DNA of 23,178 bases, taken from a virus. Positions 14,761 through 21,579 of this stretch are shown here, in pieces. How positions within the stretch are numbered: position 1 is the first letter of the stretch; every line of letters starts with the position of its first letter. Under the pieces are notes generated by a model that was given only the letters and a program-made list of their open reading frames with translations, was not told the DNA's origin and ran no database searches. A program made the translations under genes and the position numbers. The stretch covers positions 1 to 23,178 of the IMG/VR virus record IMGVR_UViG_3300030004_000084; one strand, written 5' to 3'.

Positions 14761-15483
14761 TTAGTATCTATCATTCTTTTTTAAGTTTTCGATATGCCAT
14801 AGGGGTTGTAGGTTTGTGTAGTGATTAGCTTTTATAAATTGATCTTTATTGGTTAAATCGAAACTAGCAAGAGGAAAAATATGATCTAGGCTCCATTGAT
14901 TATTTTTATTGCCGTAATTTTCCCATGTCATACCCTTTTCCCATAGCCTTTCTATGTGTTTACAAAAATCTTCTATAGAGCACCCTAAATCTTTCACCGC
15001 TGACCCGTATTTTGGTTCTTTAATTCCTTTTTTGATATACTGATTGATTGTATTGGTTATCCTACTTCTTAAATAGCATTTTAATTTGAAATAAATATCG
15101 GAATCCCTTCTTTTTTTCATATATTTATTTTGTTTTTCGCTGTGACATTTTTTGCAAATTGGGCCCCTATAATTTAAACTAGTGTATTTGGAAATCTTTT
15201 TTATAAAACCATCCATTGGTTTTAAAATTTCACATTTTTTGCATACTCTCATATCATTTTTCTTATGCGTTTTGTTTATTTCTTTAATTTTTTGTAATTT
15301 TTCTTTATTTGTTTGATTGATACGCCAAATATTATCGAATTTTTTATTTTTTAAGTTCTTTTTTTCTACTTTAGTAAGTATTTTGCAGTCCTTACAAATA
15401 TCTTTTCTACCATCAATCGATTTGGCTCTTTTATCGAATTTTTCCATATTCTTGATTTTGTTGCATTTAATACATAATTTCAT
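14761..15483 (-). CDS. HNH-type homing endonuclease with two Cys4 fingers
   Basis: Free-standing endonuclease directly upstream of the protease gene, same strand. The N-terminus has one CxxC/CxxC zinc ribbon (CIKC, later CKDC) and a second near the middle (CKKC, later CKKC), joined by Lys-rich linkers. The C-terminal catalytic region reads WSLDHIFPLASF, then NLQPLWHIENLKKNDR. It matches the HNH-like pattern DHxxPxxxF...N..NLQPL...N..K found in phage endonucleases, with the DH pair and the late Asn. I chose the ATG at 15483 rather than the upstream TTG because the latter would place the AATCTTA motif inside the gene. There is no Shine-Dalgarno sequence; the motif core ends 5 nt upstream. Confidence 0.82.
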   Translation of the reverse strand: MKLCIKCNKIKNMEKFDKRAKSIDGRKDICKDCKILTKVEKKNLKNKKFDNIWRINQTNKEKLQKIKEINKTHKKNDMRVCKKCEILKPMDGFIKKISKYTSLNYRGPICKKCHSEKQNKYMKKRRDSDIYFKLKCYLRSRITNTINQYIKKGIKEPKYGSAVKDLGCSIEDFCKHIERLWEKGMTWENYGNKNNQWSLDHIFPLASFDLTNKDQFIKANHYTNLQPLWHIENLKKNDRY

Positions 15484-15487
15484 ACTA

Positions 15488-15496
15488 TTAAGATTA
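15488..15496 (-). promoter_or_regulatory. Candidate phage promoter motif TAATCTTAA
   Basis: Core AATCTTA on the minus strand (15495-15489), exactly 5 nt before the HNH endonuclease ATG, the same spacing as at the GIY-YIG and protease genes. This copy has T rather than C before the core. Confidence 0.5.
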
Positions 15497-15673
15497 TAGC
15501 ACAACTTATATTAAATTAAAAGTCCTATTGTACTAATTTTTATAAATATTTGATATTACATATAAATTTTTATTTTAAAATGAAGTGTGCCAATACTTAT
15601 CTATGAAAGCAACTAGTTGGCCATATTAATGGCTTTATATGTCTAGAAGACAAAAAATTTTAAGGAGATAAAC

Positions 15674-16141
15674 ATGCTTTATTCAGTTGATCATGCAGTA
15701 GGAATTGCAAGAGACCTCGCAGACCGCCTTTCGCTTCGTTTTACTAACAGTTCAACGATCAATACCATCACCCAATCACAAGATGAAAATGGATATCCTA
15801 TCATCGTAGCTACTCACAACGGTAATGCTGCTGAAGGACAGCCAGTAGTTTGGATTCGTTTGACTAACATCAACGTAGGCGCTACCGATATTTTCGGAAA
15901 TAGCACTCTTCCATTCACTCCAACTCTTGCTCAAATCGCCTATGAATTGACTAGCGGTGGTGCTCCAGAACCATCTGTTGCTGATTTCTCTACTTGTTTG
16001 TTTGAAATCGCTCGTACCGGTTGCGTAGTATCTGAGTATGCTATTGCTAACGGAACAGCTGTTAACGAAGCTGCTGTAAATGCCGCTTCTCCTATTCAAA
16101 CTCTTAAAGACATTGACTGGGGCTTTAAAGGAAATAGCTAA
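15674..16141 (+). CDS. Putative small virion protein upstream of scaffold and capsid genes
   Basis: 155 residues, no recognised family. The N-terminus is helical (HAVGIARDLADRLSLRF). The body looks beta-rich, with VVWIRLTNINVGATDIFG and TLAQIAYELTSGGAP, and the protein ends DIDWGFKGNS. There are no membrane segments and no signal peptide. It is the first gene of the capsid block, 30 nt ahead of the scaffold-like gene, behind a strong AAGGAGA ribosome binding site. A head decoration or capsid accessory role is likely from position and composition. The 170-bp AT-rich gap upstream probably holds its promoter; I see a near-match, CAATACTTAT, at 15591, but no exact AATCTTA. Confidence 0.6.
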   Translation: MLYSVDHAVGIARDLADRLSLRFTNSSTINTITQSQDENGYPIIVATHNGNAAEGQPVVWIRLTNINVGATDIFGNSTLPFTPTLAQIAYELTSGGAPEPSVADFSTCLFEIARTGCVVSEYAIANGTAVNEAAVNAASPIQTLKDIDWGFKGNS

Positions 16142-16171
16142 TAGTAGCCATAGAAAAGGAGACTATAAACT

Positions 16172-17083
16172 ATGTATACAGAAAAAGAACTTAGCAGCCT
16201 AATTGAAGATGTAACGAAAGAATTTACATCTCATTTAGCAAAAGCTGAAGAAAGCTTCAAAGCGTCTAAACCAGAGGAATCTGAGAAAAAAGACGAAAAG
16301 AAGCCAGAAGAACATAAAGAATCTGAAAAGCCAGAAGCTAAAGATCAAGCTCAAGCAGCTCCTTCTAAAGAAGAAGCTCCAAAAGCTGAATCTAAAGAGC
16401 AAATGCCACAAGAAGCTGGAAAAGAACAAGCCCAAGCTCCTCAAGCAGCTGCTCCTGAAGCTCAAGACGCTCATGGTTACGATGACGAAGACATGCAACA
16501 TATGCATTCTATGTATAGTTCAATGTCAAAACCAGAATTAAAGGCTCACCACGACTGTATCCGTAAATGTATGGACGGTATGGCAATGAGTGAACAAGGT
16601 ATGGCTAAAGCTGAAATGGAAGACGCTAAAGAAGGCGAACATCGCCCTAATGGTGGTCCAACTGACGGTGAAGCAGCTAGCAAAAAAGCAGCTCCTGCAA
16701 GTGATGCACAAGCTCTCGAAAAATCTGAAAAGACTTTAGAGATCGAAATGTCATCAATTAAAGAAGTTGAAATTTTGAAATCAGAACTTCAAGCTGCAAA
16801 AGCTGAGTCTGAAGCTACTAAAAAGAACTTAGAAGCAGTAGAAACTTTCCTGAAGAAATTCGTTGAGAAAGCGGCTCCTGCAGGAAAAGCAATTACTTCT
16901 TTGGACGTTATCGCTAAAACCGAAAGCGCAACAAAGACAGAAAAGCCTCTTTCTAAAAGTGAAATTGATTCCAAGCTTTTAGCTAAAGCGAAAGATCAAT
17001 CTCTTTCTAAGTCTGATAGAGAGGCCATTAACAGCTACTATTTTACAAAAAACATTGAAAAGGTTAGCCATCTACTTAAGTAA
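16172..17083 (+). CDS. Putative scaffolding/prohead core protein
   Basis: A 303-residue protein placed directly before the major capsid gene, the usual scaffold position. Residues 20-105 are low-complexity and highly charged (Lys, Glu, Ala, Pro, Gln). A short Met/His/Asp-rich segment follows (DDEDMQHMHSMYSSM, then HHDCIRKCMDGMAM). Residues about 190-240 form a predicted coiled coil (VEILKSELQAAKAESEATKKNLEAVETFL). The C-terminus is helical and basic (SKSDREAINSYYF). Length, high charge, coiled coil and neighbours fit a scaffold or prohead core protein that the protease would degrade, but sequence identity to a named scaffold is not visible. AAGGAG site before the ATG. Confidence 0.65.
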   Translation: MYTEKELSSLIEDVTKEFTSHLAKAEESFKASKPEESEKKDEKKPEEHKESEKPEAKDQAQAAPSKEEAPKAESKEQMPQEAGKEQAQAPQAAAPEAQDAHGYDDEDMQHMHSMYSSMSKPELKAHHDCIRKCMDGMAMSEQGMAKAEMEDAKEGEHRPNGGPTDGEAASKKAAPASDAQALEKSEKTLEIEMSSIKEVEILKSELQAAKAESEATKKNLEAVETFLKKFVEKAAPAGKAITSLDVIAKTESATKTEKPLSKSEIDSKLLAKAKDQSLSKSDREAINSYYFTKNIEKVSHLLK

Positions 17084-17119
17084 GTAGGGGTAAAATTTAG
17101 GAAAACAAGGAGAAAGAAA

Positions 17120-18523
17120 ATGTTAGAACAACTTCAAGGTCTGATGAAAGCATTGGAAGCAGGCAGTTACAACGCTGCTCCTTCTACGTTGGTACAAGGT
17201 GCCGCGTACCAAATCGAAGATTTAGCTCCAGTTATGGTTAACGTAACTGCTGCTGAAGAAACAATCAAGTTGCAAAAAATGTTGGACAGCCGTCCTACTA
17301 AGAGCAATTTGTATCAATATAACCGTAAATTGTCTGTAGGACGTTTCGGTGGATCTGCTGCATACGAAGGTATGCTCGGAGCTAAAAAGACTGGCCAAGC
17401 TGCTCGTTTGGTAGTTCCAATGGCTTACTACGTTGATACCCGTGAGCATTCACTGGTTGCTAACGCAGTTGAAACTTTCGATAAAGTTTCTGCTGAAGAA
17501 CGTCAAGCTCAAGACGCAGCTCTTAACTTGGCTCAAGATATCGAGTTCGACCTTTTCGCAGGTAACTCAGATTTCTCTAACCAAGGTGTGTTTGATGGTA
17601 ACCCAGCGTTGGTTCCAGCTCTTCCAAACATGCGCGGTGTTGATCTTCAAGTTCGTGCTTCTGACTATGAGCGCAACGGACAAGATCTCATGTTCGCTTC
17701 TTACGGATCTTCTGCAACTGTAGTTTTCTCTGCAGGTGGAGCAGCTCTTACTCAATCATTGATTGAAGATATTTCAGTTCGTTCTGCCCTCAACATGGGT
17801 CGCGCTGACAAGCTTATGCTTGATCCTTCTTCTCTCTCTGCTTATAACAAAATTAGCCAAGCTAAAGAACGTATCGTTCTTGCTGGTAGCCCACAAGAAG
17901 CTACTGGTTCTCACTTGCGCACTCAATGGACTTCTAGCGGTGCAATCACCATGGAAATGTCTCAGTACTTGCGTAAGCAAATTAGTCCTATAAACCAGTC
18001 TATCGTAGGCGCTCCAGCTGCTCCAACTGCTGCTGCTACTGACGGTGGTGCTGCTGGATCACTCCTCCAAGCTGCTGCTTATAGCTACGTTGTAGCTGCA
18101 GTTAACGCTTTCGGCGAAGGCCCAACTTCTGCTGTAACAACTGTTACTCCGGCTGCTGCTGGAAATAAAGTATCGGTTGCTATCGGTGCAGTTGCCGGTG
18201 CTCTTTACTACCGCGTTTATCGTACCGCTGCTGGTGTAGCTGCTAACGTTGCTCCAGGCCCTCTTTTCATCGGTAACATCCTTGCTCTTCCAAGCGGTGC
18301 AGCTTTCACCGATCTTGGTAACTTGGCTCCAGGTGCTTTAACAGGTTTCTTGATCCAAAAAGACACAATGCACCTCGGGGAACTCTCTGGATTCAAAAAA
18401 ATCCAATTAGGTATCAGCCAATTGTCAATCAACAACGCTTTCTATCGTTGGACTACTCTTGCAGTAGAAGCTCCAAGAAAAAATGCCATTGTAGAAAATC
18501 TTCAAGGACAGCTTTTCACCTAA
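17120..18523 (+). CDS. Major capsid protein with inserted Ig/FN3-like domain
   Basis: 467 residues. Position after protease and scaffold-like genes, the strong AAGGAG site, the Ala-rich well-expressed codon pattern and the strong terminator behind it all fit the major capsid protein. The N-terminal 35 residues hold EAGSYNAAPSTL and GAAYQ, a motif also found in the protease. The body has RKLSVGRFGGSAAYEGM and an HK97-like spine helix region (EERQAQDAALNLAQDIEFDLFAG). Residues about 297-403 look like an inserted Ig/FN3-type domain: AAYSYVVAAVNAFGEGPTSA, then ALYYRVYRTAAG and GAAFTDLGN. The remainder returns to capsid-like sequence (FKKIQLGISQLSINNAFYRW). Such insertions are usually surface-exposed. 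Assignment is strong by context. Confidence 0.85.
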   Translation: MLEQLQGLMKALEAGSYNAAPSTLVQGAAYQIEDLAPVMVNVTAAEETIKLQKMLDSRPTKSNLYQYNRKLSVGRFGGSAAYEGMLGAKKTGQAARLVVPMAYYVDTREHSLVANAVETFDKVSAEERQAQDAALNLAQDIEFDLFAGNSDFSNQGVFDGNPALVPALPNMRGVDLQVRASDYERNGQDLMFASYGSSATVVFSAGGAALTQSLIEDISVRSALNMGRADKLMLDPSSLSAYNKISQAKERIVLAGSPQEATGSHLRTQWTSSGAITMEMSQYLRKQISPINQSIVGAPAAPTAAATDGGAAGSLLQAAAYSYVVAAVNAFGEGPTSAVTTVTPAAAGNKVSVAIGAVAGALYYRVYRTAAGVAANVAPGPLFIGNILALPSGAAFTDLGNLAPGALTGFLIQKDTMHLGELSGFKKIQLGISQLSINNAFYRWTTLAVEAPRKNAIVENLQGQLFT

Positions 18524-18548
18524 GACTTAACAACTAATGATTTAAAAG

Positions 18549-18586
18549 ACCCCTGGTAAGTACTACTTACTGGGGGTTTATTTTTT
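18549..18586 (+). terminator. Intrinsic terminator after the major capsid gene
   Basis: A long stem, ACCCCTGGTAAGT with its complement ACTTACTGGGGGT, around a 3-nt loop, followed by a T-rich tract. It contains one T-G wobble near the middle and one G-T. It is 26 nt after the capsid stop and also closes the convergent HNH gene, whose stop lies in the T tract. Confidence 0.85.
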
Positions 18587-19168
18587 AACGTAATGAAAGA
18601 ATATGCGCTCAATTAAGTTTTTAAATTCTTCACATGTCATATTGTTTTTAGCCTGATTGCAGCGTCCGCAACAAGTAACGGAATTGGTAGGGGTGTATCC
18701 TAAGCTACTATCGACTCTATCTACACCATTATACAAATAGTTCCCGTTCGAACCCTTTTGTCCTACTGAAAACAAAGGCTCAACATTACAATAGTTACAA
18801 CTCTTATTGGTTAATTCAATGAATTCTTCAAATTTTAAGGAAAATTCAATGTCTCTGTATTTAGCTCTACCTTTATATAGATTAAACAGATATCTTTTAG
18901 ACGCCTCGCCCTTTGGTTTAATATTTCTTCCAGAAATAAGAGATTCACGAGCCCAACAACCGCACGATACGGACGTTCTATTTCTAATTTCGGATCCTGG
19001 CATTATTCTTACGTTGCCGCAATCACATATACATCTGTATGCGTAATTAGAGCCTTTTTTACCGGCTAATTCTAATACAAGGAGTCTTCCAAACCTCTTG
19101 CCTTCCATGGGAATTCTATATTGAGGCATAATTAAGGGAATTCCACTGTATCTATTAAGACATACCAT
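18578..19168 (-). CDS. HNH homing endonuclease (start uncertain)
   Basis: Free-standing endonuclease behind the major capsid gene, convergent with it. The N-terminal module is a small DNA-binding ribbon (GKRFGRLLVLELAG, YRCICDCGN, SVSCGCW). The catalytic part has CNYC, then YNGVDRVDSSLGYTPTN and VTCCGRCNQAKNNMTCEEF. This is the well-known phage HNH subgroup with NG(V/I)DRVD and CCxxCNxAK. The longest frame starts at 19168 and overlaps the upstream gene by 14 nt; ATGs at 19129 and 19108 would start closer to the conserved GKRFGRL. No clear ribosome binding site decides between them. It probably belongs to the transcription unit from the dNMP kinase promoter. Confidence 0.85.
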   Translation of the reverse strand: MVCLNRYSGIPLIMPQYRIPMEGKRFGRLLVLELAGKKGSNYAYRCICDCGNVRIMPGSEIRNRTSVSCGCWARESLISGRNIKPKGEASKRYLFNLYKGRAKYRDIEFSLKFEEFIELTNKSCNYCNVEPLFSVGQKGSNGNYLYNGVDRVDSSLGYTPTNSVTCCGRCNQAKNNMTCEEFKNLIERIFFHYVKK

Positions 19169-19379
19169 CTTCTAATTTTTTTATTCCATACCGAGAGGTT
19201 AAATCATACTCTTTAATCAGCTCGTTGGTGTATTTTGGACCATAGTAATTCGAGAATGCTGGCAGTACAATATTCAATATTTTTCTAGTAAAGGGACCGC
19301 CTTCTTTAATGGATCTTTCAATTTCATACCTAGCCTCATCCATGGCTATCTCGATTTCCGATTTCTTTGCTTTTTTCAT
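19155..19379 (-). CDS. Small hypothetical protein between dNMP kinase and HNH gene
   Basis: 74 residues, not recognised. A charged N-terminal helix (KKAKKSEIEIAMDEARYEIERSIKE) precedes GGPFTRKILNIVLPAF and a Tyr-rich stretch (YYGPKYTNELIKEY). No membrane segment or metal motif. It overlaps the dNMP kinase stop by 4 nt (ATGA) and so is probably translated from the same mRNA. The helix-turn pattern could bind nucleic acid, but this is speculation. Confidence 0.6.
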   Translation of the reverse strand: MKKAKKSEIEIAMDEARYEIERSIKEGGPFTRKILNIVLPAFSNYYGPKYTNELIKEYDLTSRYGIKKLEDGMS

Positions 19380-20065
19380 AAAATTTTAGATAAGACCAAT
19401 TCAAGTTGGCTGAAAGAATTCTCTTTGGTTCCTTTGTTATCAATATAGTAATCGAATTTAGCATCATCTAAATCGCGTTCACTAGGATCCGATGATGGAG
19501 ACGTTTCAAATCTTTGCACTCTTAAAAAAAGCGCTTTTTCTCCAAAAGCTTCTTTGATTTGGCTCATTTCTGATTTAAATCTAAGATCTGAAATTACAAC
19601 CATTCTCTCGCTATTTTGGGCTTTCTCAATGGCTTTTTGAACCCAGTAATTTGACCTAACTGATCTATTGCCGCTTCCTTTGAAAATTGCAAGGGCTCTT
19701 GGAGTCCAATAAACTGGTAGGGGAAAGTTCGCTGTTCCTTCTGGCGCAGGTAAGATGCCCAAAAACATCCCGTCTTGATAAGTAAAGCTTACTGGTTGTA
19801 CTCCGGTGATTGAACGGAACTCCTTTACTAAAAACTCAGCAATCATGCGACTGAATCCGTCTTGCGGATCGACTGGTAGATTTGGCAACGGTGATTCTTT
19901 TCGGCTTTGATCGTCCAAAGAAGAACGGTCAATACCGTATTCTTCTGCTACCATATCCTTAAGAGGGTCCGCAAAACTCACTCTGTTAGCTCCATAGTTG
20001 TCAATTAGATATGATGCCAACATGTCTTTACCATTCTGTTTCCAGCCACTAATACAAACGATCAT
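19376..20065 (-). CDS. Deoxynucleoside monophosphate kinase (T4 gp1-like)
   Basis: Converts dNMPs to dNDPs, feeding dNTP synthesis; with ThyX it would supply dTTP. The P-loop is ISGWKQNGKD at residues 5-14, with Asp rather than Ser/Thr after GK, a typical feature of this family. Then come VSFADPLKDMVAEEYG, the lid-like GFSRMIAEFL, VVISDLRFKSE and the C-terminal SERDLDD with FDYYIDNKGT. I chose the ATG at 20065, which gives 229 residues, rather than an upstream frame start at 20113. GAGGA lies 7 nt ahead of it, the P-loop then falls near the N-terminus as usual, and the upstream extension would overlap the -10/-35 promoter. Confidence 0.9.
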   Translation of the reverse strand: MIVCISGWKQNGKDMLASYLIDNYGANRVSFADPLKDMVAEEYGIDRSSLDDQSRKESPLPNLPVDPQDGFSRMIAEFLVKEFRSITGVQPVSFTYQDGMFLGILPAPEGTANFPLPVYWTPRALAIFKGSGNRSVRSNYWVQKAIEKAQNSERMVVISDLRFKSEMSQIKEAFGEKALFLRVQRFETSPSSDPSERDLDDAKFDYYIDNKGTKENSFSQLELVLSKIL

Positions 20066-20084
20066 ATAGATTTCCTCAATATAG

Positions 20085-20113
20085 ATACTACTACACAAAA
20101 ATGAGTTTTTCAA
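20085..20113 (-). promoter_or_regulatory. Sigma70-type promoter for the dNMP kinase operon
   Basis: On the minus strand TTGAAA (20113-20108) and TAGTAT (20090-20085) are separated by exactly 17 nt. A start about 7 nt downstream would give a short leader carrying GAGGA before the ATG at 20065. This matches the class of the promoter at 11774-11802. Confidence 0.6.
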
Positions 20114-20123
20114 TCTTTTTATG

Positions 20124-20132
20124 CAATCTTAT
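20124..20132 (+). promoter_or_regulatory. Candidate phage promoter motif CAATCTTAT
   Basis: The AATCTTA core ends 34 nt before the ATG at 20166, the same distance as for the endolysin. A GAGG ribosome binding site lies near the ATG. A partial copy, CAATCTTTTT, lies 13 bp upstream (20111-20120). It drives the last rightward virion block. Confidence 0.5.
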
Positions 20133-20165
20133 AGATTAGAGAACTATTTTTTTGAGGTATAAAAA

Positions 20166-20639
20166 ATGAGATTGACCTCCGTACCAATTATAAATTTCAG
20201 TAATATCAATGACTTCCAAGAGACCAGTCAGTGGACAATAAGGTCATCAGACCCTAATACCCTTTATTTTCAACTATTTGACTTGGATAACACCATTAGT
20301 ACACAGGCACCATTTTCAGCCCTTAATGGCGGCTTCTTCAATGCTGCTATTCAAACTTACCCTCAAAGATTTATCGCCGGAGTTGGAATCTCTAACCAAC
20401 CTGTAAGCCTAAAAGTGACCTTTCCAAGCTTAAACATTGGAAATACGCTTGCTTATACGGCTACTCCTGATCCCAACGATGCTTCTGTTTGGTCTTTCAA
20501 TCTACCGGGATACGCCAATGTGGGCTCTGGGCCATCTAGCGGAAACGTTATTTTTTCTTTAACTCAAGGCATTAATACCTACACATGGACTGTTCAGAAC
20601 ATGTTGGCGGTTGAAATGACCAATCAGGGGTGTTGTTAA
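20166..20639 (+). CDS. Putative small virion protein
   Basis: 157 residues with no recognised family. It looks beta-rich, with repeated hydrophobic/polar alternation (NTLYFQLFDLDN, VSLKVTFPSLNIGNT, SVWSFNLPGYANVGSG, GNVIFSLTQGINTYTWTVQN) and ends in two Cys. No membrane segment. The ATG is preceded by a GAGG site. Its stop overlaps the next ATG by one base (TAATG), so it is co-translated with the connector-like protein. A neck, head-tail joining or decoration role is suggested by the neighbours only. Confidence 0.6.
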   Translation: MRLTSVPIINFSNINDFQETSQWTIRSSDPNTLYFQLFDLDNTISTQAPFSALNGGFFNAAIQTYPQRFIAGVGISNQPVSLKVTFPSLNIGNTLAYTATPDPNDASVWSFNLPGYANVGSGPSSGNVIFSLTQGINTYTWTVQNMLAVEMTNQGCC

Positions 20640-21574
20640 TGAGTACTCCTCCTTTTAAGCCAGGTCCGCCGTATGATGAGCAGCAGGCCCCGTATGAGCC
20701 AGTTCCTAGGGTTACTTCTGGTCCCTTAGACGGTACTCCTCAGCCTGCTAATTTTGAAAAAGATAAGCAGTTCTATTCTGCTGCTTATCCAGTCCACATG
20801 ACCCATTCTTCTGGGTTATTGAGTCGATGTGAGCCCATGCTCACTCCTCAACTTTTGGTGTCTCGTTACCTTAAGGGGATTCCTTTGGCATTTCCAAATG
20901 GTGACTCTTATAGCGCTGAAGACATCAAAGACCAAATTGTACTCGCCATGAACGAAATTGAGCTTATGTGCAAGATCACATTAAGCAGAGAGCAGTTTAC
21001 CGATAAAGTTCCATTCGATATCGCTCTTTACAAAAGTTTCATTTTCTTAAAGACAGAACAAAATCCAGTACTCGCCGTACAAAGCGTTCAAATTGTCAGC
21101 AGTGATGGTTATGCAGTTTTCAAGATCCCACCCGAATGGCTTGAGCCAAGTAACTTCTCGAAGGGTATTGTTAACGTAGTACCAATCCTTGGTGCCTACT
21201 CTGTTGCTTCAGGCGGCGGAGTTGGAGCTTACGGTGGTATTCCATATCTTAACGTATTTAGTTCACTTACTTTCGTTCCTGGCTTTTGGCAAATCGTTTA
21301 TCAAACCGGTGTATCTAAAGTTGAAGGTCAATTCCCTGTTGTGATCAATGATCTCATCGGAACCATCGCTTCGATCAACATGCTTTCCGCTATCACTAAT
21401 ATGTTTTTACAAACAAGTCAGTCATTAAGCCGTGACGGTATCAGTCAGTCATCTTCTGGACCTGGGCCTCGTATGTACCTTCCTTACATCGAGATGTTAG
21501 AGAAGAAACGCGATACTCTGATTGCCAAAGTCAAAGCAACATTCGCAACAAAATTCTTAATTTCGAATATTTAA
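20639..21574 (+). CDS. Putative head-tail connector/neck protein
   Basis: 311 residues. The N-terminal 40 are Pro-rich and disordered. The middle carries LLVSRYLKGIPLAF and SAEDIKDQIVLAMNEIELMCKITL, reminiscent of the helix pair of head-tail connector proteins. FKIPPEWLEPSNFSKGIVNVVP and the following GFWQIVYQTG and FPVVINDLIGTIASINMLS suggest a beta barrel-plus-helix fold. The C-terminus has a long helix (YIEMLEKKRDTLIAKVKATF). I chose ATG 20639 over the in-frame GTG/TTG codons before it: it makes a TAATG overlap and follows AGGGG. Order after the capsid and before a lytic virion protein fits the neck, but the family assignment is by pattern, not a firm match. Confidence 0.6.
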   Translation: MSTPPFKPGPPYDEQQAPYEPVPRVTSGPLDGTPQPANFEKDKQFYSAAYPVHMTHSSGLLSRCEPMLTPQLLVSRYLKGIPLAFPNGDSYSAEDIKDQIVLAMNEIELMCKITLSREQFTDKVPFDIALYKSFIFLKTEQNPVLAVQSVQIVSSDGYAVFKIPPEWLEPSNFSKGIVNVVPILGAYSVASGGGVGAYGGIPYLNVFSSLTFVPGFWQIVYQTGVSKVEGQFPVVINDLIGTIASINMLSAITNMFLQTSQSLSRDGISQSSSGPGPRMYLPYIEMLEKKRDTLIAKVKATFATKFLISNI

Positions 21575-21579
21575 TTTTT

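Noticed and set aside
15484-15504. TTG start for the HNH endonuclease at 15504
   Set aside because: It would put the AATCTTA element inside the gene and has no ribosome binding site; the ATG at 15483 fits the family N-terminus.
15541-15548. TATAAATA upstream of the capsid block, matching the T4 late promoter
   Set aside because: The gap is very AT-rich, the sequence is 125 bp from the start codon and does not recur before other virion genes, so chance is likely.
15591-15600. CAATACTTAT as an eighth copy of the promoter motif
   Set aside because: It has an inserted base in the core and lies 73 nt from the ATG, unlike the other sites; not counted.
15505-15673. Small genes or an RNA gene in the AT-rich gap before the capsid block
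   Set aside because: Only a weak 5-bp hairpin (GCCAT/ATGGC at 15620-15633) and the ribosome binding site were seen; no supported frame or RNA fold.
20066-20113. Longer dNMP kinase starting at 20113
   Set aside because: The extra 16 residues lie upstream of the P-loop with no ribosome binding site and overlap the promoter boxes.
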